From positions 108,522 to 172,521 of the forward strand of contig DXEM01000027.1 of assembly GCA_019114985.1 (NCBI GenBank): a stretch of DNA of 64,000 nucleotides, read 5' to 3'. Positions within the stretch are counted from its first letter, which is position 1, and the number at the start of each line of letters is the position of its first letter. The stretch comes from Candidatus Anaerostipes excrementavium. Lineage in GTDB: Bacteria > Bacillota > Clostridia > Lachnospirales > Lachnospiraceae. Positions 27,481-37,035 of the stretch are shown piece after piece. The translations under genes and the position numbers were made by a program. The notes below the pieces were generated by a model that worked only from the letters and a program-made list of their open reading frames with translations, did no database searches and was not told the DNA's origin.

Positions 27481-30114
27481 CTATTTCGCCTCATACCAGT
27501 TATCTCCGGTGTTGATATCGATCTCCAACGGAATCGCTAAACTGGCGGCATCCATCATCTCGTGTTTCAAAATATTTCTTACATCCTCTAATTCTTCCAT
27601 CCACGTCTCGATCAAAAGCTCATCGTGGATCTGCAAAATCAATCTTGATTTCATCTTCTTTTCTTTTAATTTCATGTTTACACGAACCATCGCAATCTTG
27701 ATGATATCCGCAGCAGTTCCCTGGATCGGCGAATTCATGGCAACTCTTTCCCCAAAATTCCTCTGCATGAAATTCTTGGATTTCAATTCCGGAATCGGGC
27801 GGCGGCGATGGAACATGGTCTCCACATATCCATCCTCCTTGCCTTTGGCCACTTCCTGATCCAAGTATTCTTTTACTTTTGGATAGGTGTCAAAATACTT
27901 GTCAATATAATCTTGGGCTTGTTTTCTTGTAATTTTAAGATCCTGGCTCAATCCGAATGCGCTCAGGCCATAAATAATTCCAAAATTCACGGCTTTCGCA
28001 TCCCGCCTCTGTCCGCCGGTGACTTCGTCCATCGGAATTCCGAAAACTTCGGAAGCCGTTCTCCTGTGGATATCTTGATTCTCTTTGTAGGCCTGAATCA
28101 GTTTTTCATCTCCTGACAAATGTGCCAATACTCTTAATTCGATCTGAGAATAATCCGCATCTAAAAATACATAGCCTTCTTCCGGCAGGAAGACTTTGCG
28201 GATTTGTCTTCCCAGATCCATGCGAACCGGTATATTCTGAAGATTCGGCTCTGTACTGCTGATTCTTCCCGTTGCTGTAATTGTTTGATTGAACTTTCCA
28301 TGAATCCTTTCATCGTCTCCGATAAAGTTCGCCAAACCATCCGCATAAGTCGATTTTAATTTAGTAAGCTGACGATATTCTAAAATCATTGGCACAATCG
28401 GATACAGATGTTCAATTTTCTCCAATACATCCACACTGGTCGAATATCCAGTCTTCGTCTTCTTTCCGCCTTCCAGCTTCATATGCTCAAACAGTACAAT
28501 TCCCAGCTGTTTTGGAGAATTGATGTTGAATTCTTCCCCTGCTTCCTGATAAATGGAATTCTGGAGTTCCTCGATCCGTCCAATCAGCTGGTCGCCGTAA
28601 TCTTTGAGCGCCTGACGATTTACATGGATTCCCCTTTCTTCCATATCATACAGCGCAAACATCGTCGGAATTTCAATTTCTCGATATAATTCCATCATTC
28701 CTAATTCCGACAATTTCTCTTCCAGCGGCCTCCTGCTTTCTCTGGATACATAAGCCTCAAATCCAAGGATCTTCTTTCCTTCTTCAGTCAGATCCTCTTT
28801 CTTTGCCATCGGTTTCTTCTTATCTATCAGCTCTTTTCGGGAAGGAATCATCAAGCTTAAATAATCCCTGGCAATATCGTCATACTCATAGGTACTTTTT
28901 AAAGGATTCACCAAATAGGCTGCCAAAGAAATATCAAAAATGGAGGTAGTTTTTTCCCATACTTCCAAATCTCCCAGATATTCCTTTACTTCCATCATCG
29001 CTGCATACTTCACAGAATCATATAGACGGCTGATCTGACCATAAATAATTTCTTTTGTGATAAATCCTTCGTCCTGGAACAGAAAAACTTTGTTGTCAGA
29101 AATGGATAGCGCCGCATAAAGACGATCACCGTCTTTATAAAGACTAATTCCCACTTCCTCTTTCCCGGCTGCATCTCCAAAAATCTGTTCCATCTCTGCA
29201 AAATCGTGGATTTCTTCTATATCTAATGTAAATTCGTCAGCATCTTCTCCATCGAAGCGTTTTAAGATGGATTTAAATTCTAATTTTTTCAAAAGCTGAT
29301 AGGCTTCCTGTGTATAGATATTTCCGACTTTTGCATCGTCCATCTCGATTTCTACCGGACAATCCAGCTTAATAGTCGCCAATTCTTTGCTCATAACGCC
29401 CTGCTCATAATATTCCTGCAGATTGTTTTTCGCCCGATTCGGTTTTACTTCCTCCAAATGAGCGTATGCATTTTCAATGGAATGAAATTCTTTGATCAGC
29501 TTTGTCGCCGTTTTCTCACCGATTCCGGGAATTCCTGGAATATTATCGGAAGCATCTCCCATCAGCGCTTTCACATCGATAAATTCCTTCGGTGTTACCT
29601 GATATTTTTCCTCGACATCTGCCGCATAATAATCTTCCACGATTGTTCCCGACATCTTTGTCTTAGGAATGCGAATCTGTACCTTCTCGGTTGCCAGCTG
29701 CAAAAGATCTCGGTCACCGGATATGACTTTTACCTCATATCCTTTGGATTCTGCAATCACAGACATGGTTCCTAAAAGGTCATCTGCTTCATATCCCTCC
29801 TGCATCATCATCGGAATCTCCATGGCGCTTAATACATCTTTGATCACCGGAACCTGTTCTGCCAGCTCATCCGGCATGCCTTTTCTGGTTCCCTTGTAGT
29901 CTTCGAACATTTTATGGCGGAATGTTGGAGCTTTCAAATCGAAAGCCACCATAAGGTGTGTCGGCTGCTCCTCTTCCAGGAACTTAAACATGATATTTAG
30001 AAAACCAAGGATCGCATTGGTGTGGAGTCCCTGGCTGTTGGTCATCTCTGGCAGTCCGTAAAACGCACGGTTCAAAATACTATTTCCGTCAATTAACAAC
30101 AATTTATTATCCAT
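27481..30114 (-). CDS. polA: DNA polymerase I
   Basis: 877 residues. N-terminal 5'-3' exonuclease about 1-290 (starts DNKLLLIDGNS; RDLLQLA and GDASDNIPGI segments). Central 3'-5' exonuclease-like domain about 300-470, in which the usual acidic DTET motif is not visible (VGISLYKDGD in its place), so proofreading is probably lost as in many Gram-positives. Polymerase domain with motif A DADYSQIELR, motif B RRDAKAVNFGIIYG and motif C QIHDELL. The frame extends 34 codons further, but the GGAG site lies 9 bases before the ATG at 30112-30114. Confidence 0.97.
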   Translation of the reverse strand: MDNKLLLIDGNSILNRAFYGLPEMTNSQGLHTNAILGFLNIMFKFLEEEQPTHLMVAFDLKAPTFRHKMFEDYKGTRKGMPDELAEQVPVIKDVLSAMEIPMMMQEGYEADDLLGTMSVIAESKGYEVKVISGDRDLLQLATEKVQIRIPKTKMSGTIVEDYYAADVEEKYQVTPKEFIDVKALMGDASDNIPGIPGIGEKTATKLIKEFHSIENAYAHLEEVKPNRAKNNLQEYYEQGVMSKELATIKLDCPVEIEMDDAKVGNIYTQEAYQLLKKLEFKSILKRFDGEDADEFTLDIEEIHDFAEMEQIFGDAAGKEEVGISLYKDGDRLYAALSISDNKVFLFQDEGFITKEIIYGQISRLYDSVKYAAMMEVKEYLGDLEVWEKTTSIFDISLAAYLVNPLKSTYEYDDIARDYLSLMIPSRKELIDKKKPMAKKEDLTEEGKKILGFEAYVSRESRRPLEEKLSELGMMELYREIEIPTMFALYDMEERGIHVNRQALKDYGDQLIGRIEELQNSIYQEAGEEFNINSPKQLGIVLFEHMKLEGGKKTKTGYSTSVDVLEKIEHLYPIVPMILEYRQLTKLKSTYADGLANFIGDDERIHGKFNQTITATGRISSTEPNLQNIPVRMDLGRQIRKVFLPEEGYVFLDADYSQIELRVLAHLSGDEKLIQAYKENQDIHRRTASEVFGIPMDEVTGGQRRDAKAVNFGIIYGLSAFGLSQDLKITRKQAQDYIDKYFDTYPKVKEYLDQEVAKGKEDGYVETMFHRRRPIPELKSKNFMQRNFGERVAMNSPIQGTAADIIKIAMVRVNMKLKEKKMKSRLILQIHDELLIETWMEELEDVRNILKHEMMDAASLAIPLEIDINTGDNWYEAK

Positions 30115-30185
30115 CGGAATATTCTCCTTTTTTATGCTATGTTTTCCATTGTAACAGAACCAAGCGAACAAGTCTACCATACAAA

Positions 30186-30225
30186 AAACCCATATGACGG
30201 ATTTTTTTCCGTACATATGGGTTTT
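30186..30225 (-). terminator. Terminator of cysK
   Basis: AAACCCATATG...ACGG pairs with CCGT...CATATGGGTTT, followed on the minus strand by six T. It lies 3 bases after the cysK stop and upstream of polA. Confidence 0.92.
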
Positions 30226-30227
30226 TC

Positions 30228-31157
30228 TTATGAAAACATTGGGGTTGACAGATAACGATCTCCATTATCCGGCAAAAATACGACAATATTCTTATCTTTA
30301 TTTTCCGGTCTTTGTGCCACCTGGATTGCTGCCCATAAAGCCGCTCCGGAAGAAATACCAACTAAGATACCTTCTTCTACCGCCATGGCTTTGCCCAGAT
30401 CGAAGGCATCCTCATCTGCTGCCGGAATAATCTCATCATAAATTTCGGTATTCAAAACTTCCGGAACGAATCCTGCTCCAATTCCCTGAATCTTATGCGG
30501 CCCCGCTTCTCCTTTTGATAAAACCGGAGAAGATGCCGGTTCGACCGCTATGATCTGAATATCTTCTTTCTTAGATTTTAAATATTCTCCAACACCGGTA
30601 ACCGTGCCTCCGGTTCCAACACCTGCAACAAAGATATCAATATCTCCGTCCAGAGCTTCCCATATCTCAGGTCCTGTGGTTAATCTGTGGATCTTTGGAT
30701 TCGATGGATTAACGAACTGACCGGCCAGAAATGCTCCTTCCATTTCCTTCGCCAATTCTTCCGCTTTCGCAATTGCACCGCTCATTCCTTTCGCTCCATC
30801 TGTCAGAACAATCTCAGCTCCATAGGCTTTCAGAAGATTCCTTCTCTCAACGCTCATAGTCTCCGGCATCGTTAAAATCACCCGATATCCTTTCGATGCT
30901 GCGATAGATGCAAGACCAATTCCCGTATTACCGGAGGTTGGTTCAATGATAACGGATCCTTCTTTTAAAACTCCTGCTTCCTCCGCATCTTTGATCATCT
31001 GCCATGCAATTCGGTCTTTTGCGCTTCCGGCTGGATTAAATCCTTCCAGCTTCGCAAAGACTTTCGCCTTTGTTCCATATCTTTTTTCTATATTCTGAAC
31101 CTCCATCAGGGGTGTATTCCCAATCAACTCCCCAACATTACGATAAACCTTTCCCAT
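30228..31157 (-). CDS. cysK: Cysteine synthase A (O-acetylserine sulfhydrylase)
   Basis: PLP enzyme that makes cysteine from O-acetylserine and sulfide, 309 residues. The Schiff-base Lys lies in NPAGSAKDRIAW near residue 47, the substrate loop PTSGNTGIGLA near 73 and the PLP phosphate loop GVGTGGTVTGVG near 180. Own promoter TTGACA-16-TATATT. The Rrf2-type regulator just upstream suggests CymR-like control by cysteine supply (inference). Confidence 0.97.
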   Translation of the reverse strand: MGKVYRNVGELIGNTPLMEVQNIEKRYGTKAKVFAKLEGFNPAGSAKDRIAWQMIKDAEEAGVLKEGSVIIEPTSGNTGIGLASIAASKGYRVILTMPETMSVERRNLLKAYGAEIVLTDGAKGMSGAIAKAEELAKEMEGAFLAGQFVNPSNPKIHRLTTGPEIWEALDGDIDIFVAGVGTGGTVTGVGEYLKSKKEDIQIIAVEPASSPVLSKGEAGPHKIQGIGAGFVPEVLNTEIYDEIIPAADEDAFDLGKAMAVEEGILVGISSGAALWAAIQVAQRPENKDKNIVVFLPDNGDRYLSTPMFS

Positions 31158-31206
31158 TGCTGTCTCCTTTCATTTCCTACAATTCCTAGTTAGTTTGTAT
31201 GTTATT

Positions 31207-31234
31207 AATATACCATAGATTTTTTCAATGTCAA
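31207..31234 (-). promoter_or_regulatory. cysK promoter
   Basis: Minus strand TTGACA, 16 bases, TATATT. The sequence CTAACTAGGAATTG just downstream is a possible Rrf2/CymR-type site, but I cannot confirm a match. Confidence 0.75.
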
Positions 31235-31265
31235 GAAAAAACGAAAGGAAAAATATAGAAAAAAA

Positions 31266-31305
31266 CAAAACACCTTTTGGAATTTTGCTTTCCATAGGTG
31301 TTTTG
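31266..31305. terminator. Terminator after the Rrf2 gene
   Basis: CAAAACACCT pairs perfectly with AGGTGTTTTG. On the minus strand it is followed by an A/T-rich run with T tracts and separates the Rrf2 gene from the cysK promoter. Confidence 0.85.
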
Positions 31306-31333
31306 TCCATTTTTTATATAAATGATTCCATCA

Positions 31334-31771
31334 TTATATTACGAAATCATTCCCGCCTTTTCTTTTCGCACGCTCTACAATATCTTCCAGAGTGATCCCG
31401 CTTAAATATTCCTGAACGACCTTTCCAAGCCCCTCCCAGACTTCGATCGTTGGGCATAAATGGTACCTCTCACACTGATTCGTCTTATCATCCATACAAG
31501 CTACCGGATGCAGACTGCCTTCTGTAATCTGAAGAATCTCATAGATTGTATACTCTCTTGGATCCTTCGCTAACTGATAGCCTCCGTGAGGTCCTCGAAG
31601 GCTTTTTAGATAACCGCACACACTAAGCTGACGAACAATCTGTTCCAAATATTTTACGGAAATTCCTTGTCTCCTGGAAATATCTTTTAATGCGATCCAC
31701 TCACCTGTATGATGCATCGCCAAATCATACATAAGACGAAGGGCATATCTTCCTTTTGTTGATATTTTCAT
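31334..31771 (-). CDS. Rrf2 family transcriptional regulator (CymR/IscR-like)
   Basis: 145 residues. N-terminal winged helix MKISTKGRYALRLMYDLA with SVKYLEQIVRQL and LRGPHGGYQLAKD, the Rrf2 signature. Two or three cysteines near the C-terminal part (VACMDDKTNQCERYHLC) have spacing like the cluster-binding cysteines of IscR, so Fe-S sensing is possible. An upstream open frame of 25 codons has no ribosome site; GGAG lies before the ATG at 31769-31771. Adjacent cysK suggests control of cysteine metabolism. Confidence 0.93.
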   Translation of the reverse strand: MKISTKGRYALRLMYDLAMHHTGEWIALKDISRRQGISVKYLEQIVRQLSVCGYLKSLRGPHGGYQLAKDPREYTIYEILQITEGSLHPVACMDDKTNQCERYHLCPTIEVWEGLGKVVQEYLSGITLEDIVERAKRKGGNDFVI

Positions 31772-31817
31772 AAAACCACTCCATGTTATTCCTTTTTCTA
31801 CATAATTACTATGATTT

Positions 31818-31846
31818 ATTCTACTTGCTTTCGCTCCTATTGTCAA
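31818..31846 (-). promoter_or_regulatory. Promoter of the Rrf2 gene
   Basis: Minus strand TTGACA, 17 bases, TAGAAT. It faces away from the Nudix gene, whose ATG is about 50 bases to the right. Confidence 0.85.
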
Positions 31847-31893
31847 TTTCCTTCCTATGATTTACAATAGATGCAAGAAGGAGGAACAAAATT

Positions 31894-32505
31894 ATGAGCA
31901 AAATCAATAAGATCACACCTCTTACTCATGTAAAATATCTGAATTTATATGAATTGGAGGCAGAAAATAAATACGGAGACACACATCCTTATTATGTAGC
32001 CAGCCGCAAAGATGAACACACAATGATGGCTGCGACCAAAAAGCCGCTGCCGGACGGCGTTATCATCTACAGCTTATTCGGAGAAGAAAAAGACCGCGTC
32101 ATCATGATCCGTCAGTTCCGCTATCCTCTCAATGATTACATATACGAATTTCCGGCCGGACTGATCGATCCCGGGGAGTCAATCGAAGAAACTGCAGTTC
32201 GTGAAATGATGGAGGAAACCGGTCTTTCTTTTACCCCGGCTGAATGTGAGGATTTCCTGCACCGTCCGCATTTTTCTTCCGCAGGCATGACTGACGAAAC
32301 CAACTGTACCGTTTACGGCTATGCATCCGGAAAACCAAACCTTGACCATCTGGAACCAAACGAAGATTTGTCTGTCCAGCTGGTAGACAAGGAAGAGGCA
32401 AGAAGGATTCTGCGCGAAGAGAATTTGTCCGTAAAAGCCTACTATCTTTTACTTCATTTCCTCCAAAGCAAACCAGAAGACCCATTTGCATTTCTTAAAA
32501 TCTAA
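31894..32505 (+). CDS. Nudix hydrolase, ADP-ribose pyrophosphatase-like
   Basis: 203 residues. The complete Nudix box is present: GLIDPGE followed by seven residues and REMMEETGL (about residues 88-110), binding Mg and the diphosphate. The upstream HPYYVASRK and RVIMIRQFRYPLNDYIYEFP strands are as in ADP-ribose hydrolases. AGGAGGAAC site before the ATG. Diverges from the Rrf2 gene. Confidence 0.9.
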   Translation: MSKINKITPLTHVKYLNLYELEAENKYGDTHPYYVASRKDEHTMMAATKKPLPDGVIIYSLFGEEKDRVIMIRQFRYPLNDYIYEFPAGLIDPGESIEETAVREMMEETGLSFTPAECEDFLHRPHFSSAGMTDETNCTVYGYASGKPNLDHLEPNEDLSVQLVDKEEARRILREENLSVKAYYLLLHFLQSKPEDPFAFLKI

Positions 32506-32514
32506 AAAAATTTC

Positions 32515-32551
32515 AAGGGTATCGATCCATACAGAACAGATCGATACCCTT
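32515..32551. terminator. Bidirectional terminator between Nudix gene and activase
   Basis: AAGGGTATCGATC pairs perfectly with GATCGATACCCTT (13 bp, 11-base loop). It lies between two convergent genes. Confidence 0.9.
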
Positions 32552-32555
32552 AATA

Positions 32556-33473
32556 TCAGGATTCTATGATGACATGCCTTACACCGCCCTTTTGCGCCCA
32601 AGAAGAAAATTGTTCCATCTGCTCTTTGGGATACAGTTTGGGATTCTCTTCAAAACAATATTCCCGATCAATCAGATGATATTTTGCCTCAGCCAGCGGA
32701 TTGTAATTTAGTATTTCATAAGATACATCCGGATAAATCCTACTTAAAAAACATCCGATTGCTTCCACATTTTCTTTCGCTGCGGTCATTTCGGGAATCA
32801 TCGGTGTACGGATAATTACCGCATCCTTTTTCTCCGATTCCAGCAAGAACCTCAGATTGTCCCGAATCTTTTCATTGGAAACTCCTGTATATTTCTTATG
32901 AAGTTCCTCATTTTCCAACTTAAAATCCGCAAAAAACCGATCCAAATATGGAAGAACTTCTCTTAAAACTTCCTGTTTTACATGCAATGACGTCTCAATG
33001 GCTGTATGGATGCCTTCCTTTTTGCACTGCCTTAACAATTCCAAGGCAAACTCCCATTGCAGCAGCGGCTCCCCGCCGGAGAGAGTCACACCTCCGCCAT
33101 AACGATAGAATACTTTATCTTTTCGGATTTCTTTCATGACTTCTTCTACGGTCATCTCCCTGGAATCCATCTCCAAAGCACCGGCCGGACACCAGTCTAT
33201 GATTTCTTCCCAGTTTTCTGCTGCCGCAGGCTCCAAATGAATCCTGCCATCCTCTATCTGGATGCCTCCTGCTGTACTTTTTTTCCTACAGGTTCCGCAG
33301 TGGATACAGCGATTTTCAAAATACAGCGGACGCCGTGCAAGAGAAATACCTTCCGGATTCTGACACCACACACAGGATAAGGGGCAGCCTTTCAGAAATA
33401 CTGTCGTTCGTATTCCATCCCCGTCATGGGTAGAAAATCTTCGAATATCAAATACTTTTCCTCTCATTATCAT
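32556..33473 (-). CDS. Glycyl-radical enzyme activating enzyme (radical SAM), second locus
   Basis: 305 residues. Radical-SAM cysteines in CPLSCVWC near residue 31. A single reduced ferredoxin region follows, CIHCGTC with a later WCPAGAL, so it appears to carry one extra Fe-S cluster rather than the two of the first locus. VTLSGGEPLLQ holds the SAM motif. The ATG overlaps the stop of the glycyl radical enzyme by 4 bases, so the two are translationally coupled and form a dedicated pair. Confidence 0.92.
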   Translation of the reverse strand: MIMRGKVFDIRRFSTHDGDGIRTTVFLKGCPLSCVWCQNPEGISLARRPLYFENRCIHCGTCRKKSTAGGIQIEDGRIHLEPAAAENWEEIIDWCPAGALEMDSREMTVEEVMKEIRKDKVFYRYGGGVTLSGGEPLLQWEFALELLRQCKKEGIHTAIETSLHVKQEVLREVLPYLDRFFADFKLENEELHKKYTGVSNEKIRDNLRFLLESEKKDAVIIRTPMIPEMTAAKENVEAIGCFLSRIYPDVSYEILNYNPLAEAKYHLIDREYCFEENPKLYPKEQMEQFSSWAQKGGVRHVIIES

Positions 33474-35824
33474 ATATCTCCATAACTGGTGCGGGCAATG
33501 ATCTCATTTTGCAGCTCATCTGCCAGCTCCGTAAAATAAGCGGTATATCCCGCCACACGAACGGTCAGCCCTCGGTACTGCTCCGGATTTTCCTTTGCTG
33601 CGATCAGATCCTCTTTGCGTACGACATTGAACTGTACGTGTGGAATCTCCAAATCCACAAAACTTCTTAAAAATCCGGCAAATTTATCGATGCCAGCCTC
33701 ATTCTTAAAAAACTCCGGCAAAAACTTCATATTCAGCAGTCCGCCATTGGTTGTTAAGCTCTTATCCAATTTTGATACAGATTTTAACACTGCCGTTGGT
33801 CCGTTTACGTCTCTTCCATACACCGGAGACATTCCTCCGTCTGCTAAAGGCTCTCCTGCCCGACGTCCATCCGGTGTCGCTCCCACATTTTCTCCCATCG
33901 GTACATGAGCTGACACGGTATACATTCCGGTGTGATATGGACCGCCGCGATAATTCTTGAATGTACGGAGACGATTTTTGAAGTATTCCGCCCATTTCGT
34001 TCCCATCACATCGACCCAATCTACATCATTTCCATACTTTGGAACTTTATTGAGACACATAGCTCTTAAGAATTCATATCCTTCAAAATTATGTTTCAGC
34101 GCCTCCAACATCTCACTTTTTTCCACTTTTTTCTCATCATAAACCAGCTGTTTGATTGCCGCTAAGCTGTCCGCAAGATTTGCCACCTGGATCATCTGAA
34201 TTCCGGAAAGATTATATTTTGCGCCGCCGGAAGTCACGTCGATTCCATCTTCCATACAATGATCAATGACAGAAGACAAAAATGGAGAAGGCAAAAGGTC
34301 GATATGCGCTTTTTCTACTTCCTCGCAGGCAAGCAGCATTTTATCCATGAAATAATCGATCTGATGGCGAAAAGCCTCTTCCAGATCCTCAAAAGTCTCA
34401 TATTCTTCTAAATTTCCATAATCCGGTGCGAATGATTCCCCGGTTAAAAAGCAGACGCCGCCGGTTAAAGCCGCCTCCAATGCTTTGTTCATATTGAACA
34501 TGGCAGAATCACTCCATCCCAAGTTATTTCCCTGGGTAGTCAGTTCCACACAGCCTACAATCGCATAATCAAGCGCATCCTTCTCACTGATTCCCAGTTC
34601 CTGAATGGAAGGAATCACGGCTTTATCATTAAAAAACTGAGGCATTCCGCTGCCTTTCGCAACAGTTCTGACCGCTTCTTTGAGCAGATCATCTCCGGTT
34701 TCCTCATGAAGACGCACGGACAAGTTCGGCTGCGGAAGTCCCAGATGCTTTTGCGCCTGCAAAAACAAAAACGAAAGATCATTTGCGTAATCTTTGCCAT
34801 TTTCATCTTGTCCTCCTACCGCAACATTAAATCCGATCGGAAATCCGGCAAAGTATTTCGCTCCATGAGAATTCCTCATATACACAATCTCATTAAATTT
34901 CAGCCAAAGACATTCGATGATTTCCAAAGCGCTTTGTTTTGTCAGATTTTCTGCTTCCAAATCTTTTGTATAATAAGAAATCAAATGCCGATCCAGCCTT
35001 CCCGGAGAAAAAGAAGATGCGTTGGATTCCATCTGAAGAATTACAAACAAGAACCAAATGGACTGTACCGCTTCATGGAAAGTCTGAGGCGGACGTTTGC
35101 TTAGATTCTTACAATTCTCTGCCACAGCGAGAATTGATTCTTTCTTCTCCTTGTCTGCCTCCTTGGAAGCCAGGTCCATCATCAAATCATGATAACGAAT
35201 CATAAAATTTCTTGCGCCTTCCATTGTGATTCGGACACTTTCATAAAAATCTTTATGTTCTTCTTCGCAGGATTTTCGTTTTTCCTCAGCTTCTTCCTGA
35301 ATTCCTTTCGGACCAAGTTTCAGCCATTTCACACAGTTTGGACAAATATGACCCTGTGCATGATCTTTCTGATTGATTTTCACCACCTTGGCAATCTCAT
35401 CTATCTCTTTCCCATATCTTTCCGCCAGGATATCTTCCAAAGATTTTCCCTTCCAATATGGTTTGATTACCTTACGGAATATATCGATATCTTCCGGATG
35501 AACGTTGAATCGATCCTGCGGTCTTGTCGGCAGAGTTTCAAACTCCTTGTCTACCCAGGTACTTCCGCTCTCCGGAAAAACAACGCCATAGCGCACGCCT
35601 GCTGTACGGTTCCCAACGATCAATTCTTCCGGTTCTGCACTGATTTCGATCTGTTCCAATGCTGCCTTTAAAGCCTTTGCCCGCTGAATGATTCTCGGCT
35701 GCCCTTCATTCTTCTTATAAGTATCAGTAATAATTAATGCCTGTTCAATGGATGCATACCGAGGCTCTGATAACATTTTATCTTTTAAATAGGATACACG
35801 ACTGGTCTGATAAAGTTCTTTCAC
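33470..35824 (-). CDS. Glycyl radical enzyme of unknown substrate (PFL2-like)
   Basis: 784 residues. Active-site Cys425 and Glu427 in VGCVELTTQGNNLGW; radical Gly759 in RVAGYTAYF. The Cys-Val-Glu arrangement is that of dehydratases and C-X lyases, not of pyruvate formate-lyase. GCVELT resembles PFL2-type enzymes of unknown function as I remember them. It does not match the motifs I know for glycerol or propanediol dehydratase, choline lyase or hydroxyproline dehydratase. An unusual CPNC lies at 161-164. The start is GTG with GGAG 8 bases upstream. No shell, transporter or alcohol dehydrogenase gene is adjacent to hint at the substrate. Confidence 0.88.
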   Translation of the reverse strand: MKELYQTSRVSYLKDKMLSEPRYASIEQALIITDTYKKNEGQPRIIQRAKALKAALEQIEISAEPEELIVGNRTAGVRYGVVFPESGSTWVDKEFETLPTRPQDRFNVHPEDIDIFRKVIKPYWKGKSLEDILAERYGKEIDEIAKVVKINQKDHAQGHICPNCVKWLKLGPKGIQEEAEEKRKSCEEEHKDFYESVRITMEGARNFMIRYHDLMMDLASKEADKEKKESILAVAENCKNLSKRPPQTFHEAVQSIWFLFVILQMESNASSFSPGRLDRHLISYYTKDLEAENLTKQSALEIIECLWLKFNEIVYMRNSHGAKYFAGFPIGFNVAVGGQDENGKDYANDLSFLFLQAQKHLGLPQPNLSVRLHEETGDDLLKEAVRTVAKGSGMPQFFNDKAVIPSIQELGISEKDALDYAIVGCVELTTQGNNLGWSDSAMFNMNKALEAALTGGVCFLTGESFAPDYGNLEEYETFEDLEEAFRHQIDYFMDKMLLACEEVEKAHIDLLPSPFLSSVIDHCMEDGIDVTSGGAKYNLSGIQMIQVANLADSLAAIKQLVYDEKKVEKSEMLEALKHNFEGYEFLRAMCLNKVPKYGNDVDWVDVMGTKWAEYFKNRLRTFKNYRGGPYHTGMYTVSAHVPMGENVGATPDGRRAGEPLADGGMSPVYGRDVNGPTAVLKSVSKLDKSLTTNGGLLNMKFLPEFFKNEAGIDKFAGFLRSFVDLEIPHVQFNVVRKEDLIAAKENPEQYRGLTVRVAGYTAYFTELADELQNEIIARTSYGDI

Positions 35825-35867
35825 TTCTTCATCTCCTTTTTTGAGGATTGTTTTCTTGTTTTTTATT

Positions 35868-35896
35868 ATTATAAATTATTTTTTATTGTTTTGCAA
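35868..35896 (-). promoter_or_regulatory. Promoter of the second glycyl radical locus
   Basis: Minus strand TTGCAA, 17 bases, TATAAT in a very AT-rich gap, about 40 bases before the GTG start. Confidence 0.75.
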
Positions 35897-35995
35897 TATT
35901 ATTTTTGATTTTATTGAAAACAAAACGATGATGTTAGAGTATCATGGTATAATGCATGTAGAAACAATTGAAACCCTATAAAGGTGGTAGCGTAA

Positions 35996-36478
35996 ATGGT
36001 TTTTGAAATCGGTCAATATAAACTTGATATTGATGTTGTTAAAACAAAATATTTTTATAAAAATGCAGATGTTGTCAGCAAATCCTGTTCATGTGATGGG
36101 TGCCTAAATTTTGAAAAGGCAGTTTCTGAACTTCCGACAACTGTCATAACTTTTTTTACGAATCTTGGTATTGATATGAGAAAGGTGTGCGAATGCTATG
36201 TAAACGGCGCAGATGATAATGGAGATCTATTATATGGCGGTTTTTATCATGTTTGTGGTACTCTGTTAGAAGGAAATAGTGCATGGAGGAAAATCAATAA
36301 AAGTTTTCTCCATTGGGACAGTAAATCCGGGATTTCGATTTCTTCTGACTTTTGTGTTTCTTTTCAAAAGGATACTGCATTATTAGAAGAAGGATTTCCA
36401 CATCCTGCGATCCAACTGGATTTTTCTGCAAAAATCCCTTGGGTACTGAAAAAAAGAAATCCCTATCAATCATGCTAA
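35996..36478 (+). CDS. Hypothetical protein with cysteine cluster
   Basis: 160 residues, soluble. An early CSCDGC group (about 32-37), then CEC near 65 and a central YGGFYHVCGTLLEG, suggest metal binding. No family recognised; its look and position at the edge of an immunity-rich island fit an immunity-like role (inference). AGGTGG site before the ATG; a TATAAT box lies about 45 bases upstream. Confidence 0.6.
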   Translation: MVFEIGQYKLDIDVVKTKYFYKNADVVSKSCSCDGCLNFEKAVSELPTTVITFFTNLGIDMRKVCECYVNGADDNGDLLYGGFYHVCGTLLEGNSAWRKINKSFLHWDSKSGISISSDFCVSFQKDTALLEEGFPHPAIQLDFSAKIPWVLKKRNPYQSC

Positions 36479-36543
36479 ATCCCAGCTTTAAGAACTCTGA
36501 AAGTAAGATTTTGTAAAAAAATTGTTAAGAGGAGATACGAAAT

Positions 36544-36928
36544 ATGGTGTATGGTGCAATGAATGAAAAAGATGAGTCTTGGTATACACAAATGGGCAAA
36601 GTTTTCGAGGCAATAAATAATAAACAAAAAGAGTATAATTGGTTGATTACAGATATATGTGATGGTGCTCCGGAAAAGTTTATCTGGATTCGATAAAAAT
36701 ATTTCCTTGTCAGAAGTATTATTATACCCACAACCATATGCTGATGGTTATAAAGGATTTTGGAGAAATCCGCTTTCTATTCAGCACCCTTTGGCAAACT
36801 TGGAAATTGTTGCATGGGATAGCTCGTCGATTTTGTGCTTCAGCAGAAATGAAGATATAGTAAAAGATTTTTTGAACTTTTTTCCTTTAAGCAAAGATCT
36901 TGCAATATACAATCAAAGATTTAACTAA
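36544..36928 (+). pseudogene. DUF2691-like gene broken by deletion and frameshift
   Basis: The first frame starts MVYGAMNEKDESWYTQ, runs through NKQKEYNWLITDI and stops after EKFIWIR. The next frame continues with SGFDKNISLSEVLLYPQPY and QHPLANLEIVAWDS to the C-terminus at 36928. Together they make the two ends of one protein of a family that I recall as DUF2691, with the middle part missing and the frame lost at about 36675-36690. No start signal exists for the second half. Confidence 0.7.
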
Positions 36929-36981
36929 TCATTTGATTTTCATTGAACGAAAAAGAAACACAAAAAACTTTGATTTTTTTG

Positions 36982-37010
36982 TTGACAGGTATCGGATTTA
37001 ATGATATTAT
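36982..37010 (+). promoter_or_regulatory. Promoter of tRNA-Leu
   Basis: TTGACA, 17 bases, TATTAT, 25 bases before the mature tRNA 5' end. Confidence 0.85.
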
Positions 37011-37035
37011 ATCTGAGGTCAAGGAAATTGAATAA

